A DNA stretch of 6,296 bases from Flavobacteriales bacterium UBA5871 (GTDB lineage Bacteria > Bacteroidota > Bacteroidia > Flavobacteriales_D > Crocinitomicaceae), in NCBI GenBank assembly GCA_002432085.1, contig DJFN01000152.1, positions 9,566-15,861 on the forward strand, in the 5' to 3' direction. Every line of letters starts with the position of its first letter. The first letter of the stretch is position 1. The notes beneath the pieces were generated by a model. It was not told where the DNA came from, did no database searches, and saw nothing but the letters and a program-made list of their open reading frames with translations. Positions 5,600-6,296 of this stretch are shown here, piece by piece. The position numbers and the translations under genes are program-made.

Positions 5600-6296
5600 A
5601 TGGCTGTACAAAACGAATTTCGGGAGAGAAGCGAAGAACCTGTGAAGGAGCAACCGACGCGCAAAAAAGCACCGGAAAAAGCATCTGACAAGTCTGAGCG
5701 AACGACGTTGAAAAAACTGGGCGAGCGTCTGGATAAAAAACGGACCAAGACGATCATCGGTATCGTGTTGGTGCTGTTCTCGTTTTTCACCTTTTTGTCC
5801 TGCTTTTCGTTCTTTTTCACCTGGAAAGTCGACCAGGACCGCGTCATTTCCAAAAGCCTCATTACCTTTTTATTCGAAGACAATCCGGAGCCCGTTGCCA
5901 ACTGGTTGGGGAAATTCGGGGCGTGGATGTCGCACCTGTTTATGTACCGCTGGTTCGGTATTTCGTCCTTCGGGATCACCTTCATGGTTTTCCTGCTCGG
6001 TTTCAAATGGATGCTGAATATCCGCCTGCTGCCGATACAACGCTCATTCGCCGTTGCCGGGCTTTTCATGGTCTGGTCGTCGATTTTCCTCGGCTATTTC
6101 GTTTCCCAGATCGATTACCTGGGCGGAACGTTCGGCTACACCATCAACCAATGGCTGCGGCTCTCCATCGGAAGCTTCGGAACATTCATCGTAATCCTTT
6201 CGCTGCTTTACATCATCCTCGTTATCCTTTTTAATGCCGACATCCGCTCGTGGTATGAAAAGCTGCGCGCCGGGAAAGAGCTGTTCAAGGATGAAT
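5600..6296 (+). CDS. ftsK: FtsK/SpoIIIE-family DNA translocase, N-terminal membrane domain (truncated by window edge)
   Basis: FtsK is a septum-anchored, ATP-driven DNA pump that clears chromosome termini and helps assemble the divisome. Here 232 codons are visible and the frame is open at the right edge. Residues 1-50 are charged and Lys/Glu-rich, cytoplasmic in the family. Four hydrophobic segments follow: about 51-73, 117-137, 148-168 and 190-212. FTWKVDQDRV (73-82) after helix 1 and NWLGKFGAWMSHLFMYRWFG (101-120) before helix 2 match the pattern I know from Bacteroidota FtsK proteins. After helix 4 the chain turns charged again (NADIRSWYEKLRAGKELFK), as expected where the linker begins. 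The motor (Walker A/B) and gamma DNA-reading domains lie beyond the window and cannot be checked. The ATG at 5600 is the first good start, preceded by AT-rich sequence without a Shine-Dalgarno site. Confidence 0.88.
   Translation, partial: MAVQNEFRERSEEPVKEQPTRKKAPEKASDKSERTTLKKLGERLDKKRTKTIIGIVLVLFSFFTFLSCFSFFFTWKVDQDRVISKSLITFLFEDNPEPVANWLGKFGAWMSHLFMYRWFGISSFGITFMVFLLGFKWMLNIRLLPIQRSFAVAGLFMVWSSIFLGYFVSQIDYLGGTFGYTINQWLRLSIGSFGTFIVILSLLYIILVILFNADIRSWYEKLRAGKELFKDE

Noticed and set aside
5795..5807. TTGTCCTGCTTTT inside ftsK, identical to 13 bases of the operator-like repeat
   Set aside because: Only one half-site is present, it encodes part of the first membrane helix, and T-rich codons for Phe, Leu, Ser and Cys easily give this by chance.
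5575..6069. A 164-codon open frame on the minus strand
   Set aside because: It is antisense to ftsK. The plus-strand translation has four membrane segments and family-like motifs, while this one shows none.

Overview
The window looks like a stretch of a Bacteroidota chromosome, probably Flavobacteriales or a close relative, from a lineage of moderate G+C. Several signs point this way. There is a secreted protein with a Bacteroidota-type N-terminal domain, an ArgS of Bacteroidota style, two small GLPGLI/DUF4412-like envelope proteins and a Bacteroidota-style FtsK N-terminus. Good Shine-Dalgarno sites are absent, and TAnnTTTG-like promoter boxes sit close to the start codons. No phage, plasmid, CRISPR, tRNA or insertion-sequence genes are visible.

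Layout. (1) Positions 1-610, minus strand: the N-terminal 203 codons of a large secreted protein that runs off the left edge. (2) 611-1125: about 515 bp of non-coding DNA. It holds two copies of a repeat built from 11-bp-spaced TTGTC half-sites (upstream of gene 1) and a degenerate ATCTGCGGGA-type interspersed repeat (downstream of argS). (3) 1126-3977, minus strand: a tight two-gene operon, arginase then arginyl-tRNA synthetase, with 2 bp between the genes. (4) 3978-4161: a divergent promoter region. (5) 4162-5480, plus strand: two overlapping genes for diverged paralogues, one a predicted lipoprotein and the other with a cleavable signal peptide, followed by a strong hairpin. (6) 5600-6296, plus strand: the four-helix membrane domain of an FtsK/SpoIIIE DNA translocase, cut off by the right edge.

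Functionally these are mostly housekeeping genes. The arginase/argS operon joins the two main fates of arginine, catabolism to ornithine plus urea and charging onto tRNA, under what looks like one promoter. The two small envelope proteins are of unknown function. I do not see a convincing new defence, mobile or biosynthetic system. The points most worth checking are the paired TTGTC operator-like repeats, the arginase-argS co-transcription and the lipoprotein/secreted paralogue pair.
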